From Silene noctiflora (lineage: Eukaryota > Streptophyta > Magnoliopsida > Caryophyllales > Caryophyllaceae), in assembly GCA_009801015.1 (NCBI GenBank), contig VHZZ01006478.1:24275-46996 (forward strand): 22,722 bases of DNA, read 5' to 3'. The translations under genes and the position numbers were made by a program. Below, piece after piece: positions 20,001 through 22,722 of the stretch. The notes below the pieces were generated by a model. The model was not told where the DNA came from. It did no database searches and saw only the letters and a list, made by a program, of their open reading frames with translations. Numbering within the stretch: position 1 is the stretch's first letter; each line of letters begins with the position of its first letter.

Positions 20001-20951
20001 CGTCACAGAAACTAACACCCACAAGAGTGTCTTAGTGTTTTATTGCAAAATTAAGGATATCAGGGATCAGTAACTATAACCAACCCTAAGAAGCTAAGAT
20101 AGAGTAAGAATATTCCTCACAGAAGTGATGTGATTGAACACAACTACTCCCAAGATATTAACACTCCTTCCATACAACGTGAACACGCTAATACGCTATA
20201 CTACATTACGAGTATAAGACGATGGCATCCTAACTCATACTTTGTTGTCAAGAGTCATAATTTAACCTAGAAACGGAATACACCACAACTATATCAAACG
20301 CCAATACCACACTAATTAGTTTAGCTCCAAAAACTTCATTTATACTTTTCATTGTAGTCCTTTACCTAATGCACTCACACATTACACTCACATCCTAAGA
20401 ACTCAATTTAAATGACCATTATATCATGTTTACTGAACTAACAATGGCATAATTACAAAGTACACACACCTGATGGATGATCCGGATTATATGGCTAAAG
20501 TTGCGCAAATCAAGAGCATCGCCCTATTTAACAAACCAGAAATATCATTAAATCAGCTCAATTTATCACGTAATATACAAACTGGACACAAAAGTTAGCT
20601 CAATTAACGCTAAACTAAAGCACGTACCGACGGCAAACTTTGTTGTTCAAACGGAAAACCTACACGCAGAAATTAAACATTAAACATCAGATCAGTAACA
20701 AAAACAGTTGATCCTCTATAAGACGGTTTTACACTAATATCGGATCCTAATTACCTAGAATATACTCGTGTAAAACCGCCTTACACAAGTATTTAGAAGT
20801 GAATCTGAAAGTAAAAGAGAAGAAGGAGAGTACCGGAAGAGTGAAAACCGAGGAGAAAGACGAGAGGAACAAGCATGGAAAGAAAGGCGAGGCCTAAAAC
20901 GGCAATGAAGAAGCAATTGCATCGTCGTTTTGGCGATACACCACTTTTCAT
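14075..20951 (-). CDS. GAUT7: Galacturonosyltransferase GAUT7-like, GT8 family, 7 exons, 559 aa
   Basis: Exons (minus strand): 20951-20834, 20659-20628, 20523-20470, 17412-17114, 15997-15640, 15516-14977, 14353-14075. All introns are GT-AG, phases agree, and the 1680 nt include the TAA. GAUT7 is the Golgi partner of GAUT1 in pectin homogalacturonan synthesis; in Arabidopsis it anchors GAUT1 and is thought to be catalytically weak or inactive. Visible here are the KRR-flanked signal anchor (residues 13-35, FFIAVLGLAFLSMLVPLVFL), then CELIFGSYCLWRREHKE and DRLFVARAYFPSIAKL. The GT8 core follows: LYQLAVQTMPKSLHCLSMRL, LVFHILTD, IVVLDDDMLVQKDLSALW (DDD at 389-391), CAVRLGQL and WMSGLNVIDLAKW. The C-terminus has HYNGNMKPWLELGIP (521-535). 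Arabidopsis GAUT7 is, from memory, about 60 residues longer, mainly in the stem. Exons 2 and 3 are short and least certain, and an exon may be missing from the 3-kb intron 3. Residue 168 (His) spans the exon 4/5 join. Confidence 0.92.
14497..14755 (+). mobile_element. SINE-like dispersed repeat, copy 2, inside the last GAUT7 intron
   Basis: It is related to 9998-10245, in the same orientation on the plus strand and so antisense to GAUT7. Shared landmarks include CCATTTCCAATGGAGTCAAA, GGATTATGAA, GGCTTCTTT, GTAGTAGTC, a CAACGCAATTC segment and GGCAATGGGGTAATAGAG at the end. The GGAAGCAGTGTCTCC block fits the GGAAxxAGCCTCT box I recall in SINE 3' halves. Divergence between the copies suggests an old family. 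Confidence 0.55.
16380..16680 (+). pseudogene. Coding-like fragment antisense within GAUT7 intron 4, unidentified
   Basis: On the plus strand a stretch reads HRLARFEENNRRARAL to a stop. In the same frame it continues SSIEICISYCTKDENLL, then KYSDLYSFACALVDLHGT to another stop. A later segment gives MASLSDKAADTFKENK before a stop. The amino-acid mix looks protein-like and the frame is broken by stops. I cannot name a family. It could be a fragment of a retrotransposed or transposon-captured gene, or chance. Confidence 0.25.
16690..16870. repeat. Dispersed repeat-like stretch rich in ATATCGGCC/CGATATT motifs
   Basis: Several related words recur: AATATCGGCCGTTAC, CCAATATTTTCCGAAATC, GTCGATATTGGAAGATAC, CGACATGGCTGATATTTGAC and GGATACTTGACTGGTAC. 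I recall similar CGATATCGGCC-type dispersed repeats in plant genomes. Boundaries are not clear and no terminal repeats or TSD were found. Confidence 0.35.
17498..17643. mobile_element. Imperfect inverted-repeat element, GAUT7 intron 3
   Basis: The left end TTGTTTGGAT (17498-17507) is mirrored by ATCCAAGCAAA (17633-17643). The interior holds GGAGGGATACATTTTTCCCTCC-like purine and pyrimidine tracts. TTGTTTGGAT/ATCCAAACAA ends are common in small plant MITEs. A pyrimidine-rich tract (17645-17727) follows and may belong to a larger element. No clear TSD was identified. It lies only 86 bp upstream of exon 4 and makes the local open frames spurious. Confidence 0.4.
18228..18545 (-). pseudogene. Possible poly(A)-tailed retrocopy fragment nested in GAUT7 intron 3
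   Basis: On the minus strand an open stretch without ATG runs to a TAA at 18376-18374, with VKFETLFHYAFL, EEVPISECNVEHWEG and TGGTEIVAQRFCFLSLL. About 120 bp later comes AATAAA (18251-18246) and then 11 As (18238-18228). A genomic A-run just after a poly(A) signal suggests reverse-transcribed mRNA or a non-LTR element end. The protein is not recognised. The AATAAA-to-A-run gap (7 bp) is short and no target duplication was found, so an intronic coincidence is possible. Confidence 0.3.
18950..19038. mobile_element. 89-bp foldback element, GAUT7 intron 3
   Basis: The arms at 18950-18985 and 19003-19038 pair at 32 of 36 positions, around a 17-base loop. The core word is GGTTATTTACTAAATTG, repeated in inverse as CAATTTAGTAAATAACC. 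The length and near-perfect pairing fit a small MITE. If transcribed as part of the intron it would form a long hairpin RNA. Confidence 0.7.
19443..19537. repeat. Imperfect inverted repeat, GAUT7 intron 3
   Basis: ACAAACTTATCCTCAAGCT (19443-19461) is complementary to AGCTTGGGGATAAACTTGT (19519-19537) at 16 of 19 positions, and all three differences are transitions. The 57-base interior shows some further weak pairing. It may be an aged MITE or a chance foldback. Confidence 0.4.
20719..20783. mobile_element. 65-bp inverted-repeat element between GAUT7 exons 1 and 2
   Basis: TAAGACGGTTTTACAC (20719-20734) and the reverse complement of 20768-20783, TAAGGCGGTTTTACAC, match at 15 of 16 positions. 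GACGGTTTTACAC-type ends resemble small plant MITEs that end in GACGGTCTCACAC. It lies in the first GAUT7 intron, 51 bp downstream of the exon 1 donor. Confidence 0.6.
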
Positions 20952-21339
20952 GCCTATTTTGAGTAATAATTCTGTGATCTGATTTAAATGATTAACTGAT
21001 TTAAGTTTGATTGATGTTTATGTGTGTTGAGTGTGACCTGCATTCGTTGCACACTAACACACTGCACAAGTTAGCTGTTAGTACAGGTTAAGTAGCCCAC
21101 TTTTTTCTGACAGAAATGGGAAGGAATCGAATTGCACAAGAAAGGAATTATGTGGGCTCTATTCTTTCCCATTTATTTGAGACGAATTGAACTAAATTGA
21201 TTGAAATTCAACAAAATAAAATAATACTCCCTAGTGAAATCGTTCCCCCTAAACTATGAAAATTTTGGCAAATATATATTTCACGAAGGTTGCTACTAGA
21301 TCGAACTCTGTTTTCTCTTTGACTCCGCGGTAGGTGGCA
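20952..21339 (-). promoter_or_regulatory. GAUT7 upstream region (promoter and 5' UTR expected)
   Basis: This is the interval between the GAUT7 start codon and the LINE-like remnant. It is AT-rich on average. It has a CACACTAACACACTGCACAA stretch near 21049 and A/T runs near 21205. I see no convincing TATA box or known element, and no gene. The GAUT7 promoter must lie here or across the retroelement remnant. Confidence 0.4.
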
Positions 21340-22079
21340 TTATAGATGTCTCAGCAGGGTTCTCACTCCTCTGATTGGTTGCATGCAGTTCCTATTTCTG
21401 GATTGGGGCAGACTATGAATGGAATGACCTATCGTAGTGTGTTTAGCTATCAACTGGGTGTTTCGTTGTTCACGGTGTTTAGGCTTTATCCTTCTTCTTT
21501 TCGGGTCTTTGATGGTGATCATGTTGTCTCTTGTACTAGTACTATGGGCATTAAGCATTGACATAACCTCGTTCGTGACACCTTATTGGATATATGCTTC
21601 AGGTCCGCAATTTCTGTCGGTAAGGAGGTTGATGTCGGATTGGTTGATGGGCATGACATGCCCCTTCGTCCGGCGGATTTGCTACTTTATTCTTGGGACA
21701 AGGGGCGTGATGTGCGTGTCGATCTGACGAGATCTTCCCCCTTGACTCATGTCTGGGATGTCTGATTTTGTGCCCGGTCGTGTTGTTGTTGATGCTGCTC
21801 GGCGTAAGTGTGTCAAGTACTGGGATTTGTGCATGACTGTTGGTTATGATTTCTCGCCCTTCTCCTTCTATTCGCTGGGGGAGCTAGATACGGATGTTGT
21901 TGTCTTACTCAAGCGGATTCAAAAATTCTATGTGTCTCAGGATGCTAGAGCTCGTGCTACCGCTTACATTTTTCTAAACTTAGCTTTGCTATCGCTAAGG
22001 GAGTGGGCTCCCAGATTGTATCTCGATCGCCTACTAATTTCTTGTTAACTTTGATTTTACCTTAATATAAGGTGGCTTT
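21340..22079 (+). pseudogene. 5'-truncated LINE-type retrotransposon, region downstream of reverse transcriptase
   Basis: The translation matches a repeat protein region I recall from many plant reverse-transcriptase annotations: SSDWLHAVPISGLGQTMNG, then YQLGVSLFTV, GDHVVSCTSTMGIKH, KEVDVGLVDG, PLRPADLLLYSWDKGRDV, DFVPGRVVVDAARRK and LLKRIQKFYVSQD. It is broken by an in-frame TGA at 21559-21561, a shift to frame 2 near 21750-21763 and another shift near 21975. The RT domain itself is absent, so the copy is 5' truncated, as is typical of LINEs. The 3' end GGTGGCTTTAAA runs straight into AAT repeats, as in plant RTE-like LINEs that end in short tandem repeats. The clade is inferred. Confidence 0.7.
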
Positions 22080-22081
22080 AA

Positions 22082-22150
<69 letters not shown>

Positions 22151-22211
22151 AAGAAGAAGAAGAAGAAGATGATGATGATGATAATAATAATAATAATAAG
22201 AAGAAGAAGAA
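22082..22211. repeat. Compound trinucleotide microsatellite (AAT)n(AAG)n(GAT)n(AAT)n(AAG)n
   Basis: About 38 bp of AAT, then about 48 bp of AAG, a short GAT run, AAT again and a final AAG run, with very few interruptions. It begins exactly at the end of the LINE-like remnant. It probably grew from that element's TAA tail, with AAG and GAT units arising by mutation and slippage. Confidence 0.95.
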
Positions 22212-22605
22212 AGGTCCTTTTTAGAAGATCTCAAAGCTTTTGAAGAGGAGGAGGCTTCTAGTTCTACTAGAATGTACCCATGGTTTCTTGAAATAACATT
22301 CTACAATGGATGTTGTGGTGTATAACAACCCGACCCACCACGTCGTAACACAACCTCAATAAGATGAGATGTGCACCTTTGGGCCTATTATTTGTCCTCA
22401 CTTAAGCCCAAAAGCATAAGGTCTTGTTACTAAGTGGTGGGTGAAATCTTTATAAACATATCATAAGCCCCATATTTTCCCGATGTGGGACAACTTTCCT
22501 CTCATACTCTTGGGGTGTTACAAACTCCCCCACTTTAAAGAACACAACGTCCTCGTTGTGCCTCAGAGCTGACAACAGCCAAACCCAGAATCCTCCCCCG
22601 CTAGG
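22212..22605. repeat. Dispersed dicot repeat-like sequence
   Basis: Words such as AACCCGACCCACCACGTCGT, TAAGCCCAAAAGCATAAGGT, CCCGATGTGGGACAACTTT and TGGGGTGTTACAAACTCCCC are ones I recall from a common repeat in eudicot genomes. It includes GACCCACCACG / GTGGTGGGTG inverse words and a hairpin CACAACG-TCCT-CGTTGTG (22543-22560). No ORF is seen. Family and ends are not fixed. Confidence 0.5.
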
Positions 22606-22722
22606 TGTGATAAGTACTTTATTTATACATTTTAACCCCTAGATTAGCTCTATTTTACTTGTCATTTAGCACTTGTCTAAGTGTTTTTGAGCTAATATCG
22701 TGTTCTAGTTGCTTGGTTTGCT
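22606..22722 (+). mobile_element. Possible start of an LTR (cut by window end)
   Basis: From TGTGATAAGTACTTTATTTA onward the sequence looks like the 5' end of plant LTRs that I recall beginning TGATAAGTACTTATTTATAC. The opposite end lies outside the window, so this cannot be confirmed here. Confidence 0.3.

Noticed and set aside
22034..22234. Open frame with long Ile, Leu, Tyr and His runs on the minus strand
   Set aside because: It is merely the translated microsatellite.
1..22722. A novel multi-gene system, CRISPR array, tRNA cluster or viral insertion
   Set aside because: The window has two ordinary convergent plant genes and decayed transposons. No set of cooperating unknown genes, spaced repeats, cloverleaf sequences or viral genes was seen.

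Overview
This is nuclear chromosomal DNA of a flowering plant, most likely a eudicot. It is AT-rich, its genes are split by many GT-AG introns, and plant-type LTR retrotransposon, LINE, SINE-like and MITE sequence is scattered through it. The repeat types look to me like those of Caryophyllales genomes, but that is a weak, memory-based impression. There is no bacterial-style operon, CRISPR array, rRNA or tRNA.

Left edge (1-961): the 3' end of a decayed Ty1/copia retrotransposon. It has the RNase H end of pol with two nonsense codons, a polypurine tract and a 176-bp LTR. A different LTR element appears to have inserted into it exactly at position 120/121. A 51-bp exact duplication around a single N marks an assembly join inside the copia coding region.

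Gene 1 (+ strand, 1286-12369): a 15-exon gene whose splice phases all agree. It encodes a 431-residue conserved plant protein of unknown function with a GOLD-like beta-rich C-terminus. Its introns hold several non-autonomous DNA transposons: an 820-bp TA-flanked element, a 216-bp Stowaway-like MITE, a 37-bp element that is little more than its own ends, a 188-bp hAT-like MITE with an 8-bp target duplication, and a 116-bp palindromic element. They also hold a SINE-like copy and a decayed coding fragment.

Intergenic (12370-14074): convergent 3' flanks, with a 29-bp repeat in three copies.

Gene 2 (- strand, 20951 down to 14075): a seven-exon GAUT7-type family 8 glycosyltransferase of pectin (homogalacturonan) synthesis. 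The N-terminal membrane anchor, GT8 core with the Asp-Asp-Asp motif and conserved C-terminus are all present. The modelled stem is shorter than in Arabidopsis GAUT7, so a small exon may have been missed in the 3-kb third intron. That intron holds several foldback elements and a possible poly(A)-tailed fragment.

Right edge (21340-22722): a 5'-truncated, mutated LINE-type reverse-transcriptase C-terminal region ending in a compound trinucleotide microsatellite. After it comes a stretch that resembles a dispersed dicot repeat and a possible start of another LTR.

The two intact genes share no obvious pathway. Both may relate to the secretory system: GAUT7 acts in the Golgi, and GOLD domains are often tied to membrane trafficking. 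That link is inference only. I found no convincing new multi-gene system. The most interesting items are the nested and end-only transposons, the LTR facing the gene 1 promoter, the unstudied GOLD-like protein and the unidentified coding-like fragments.
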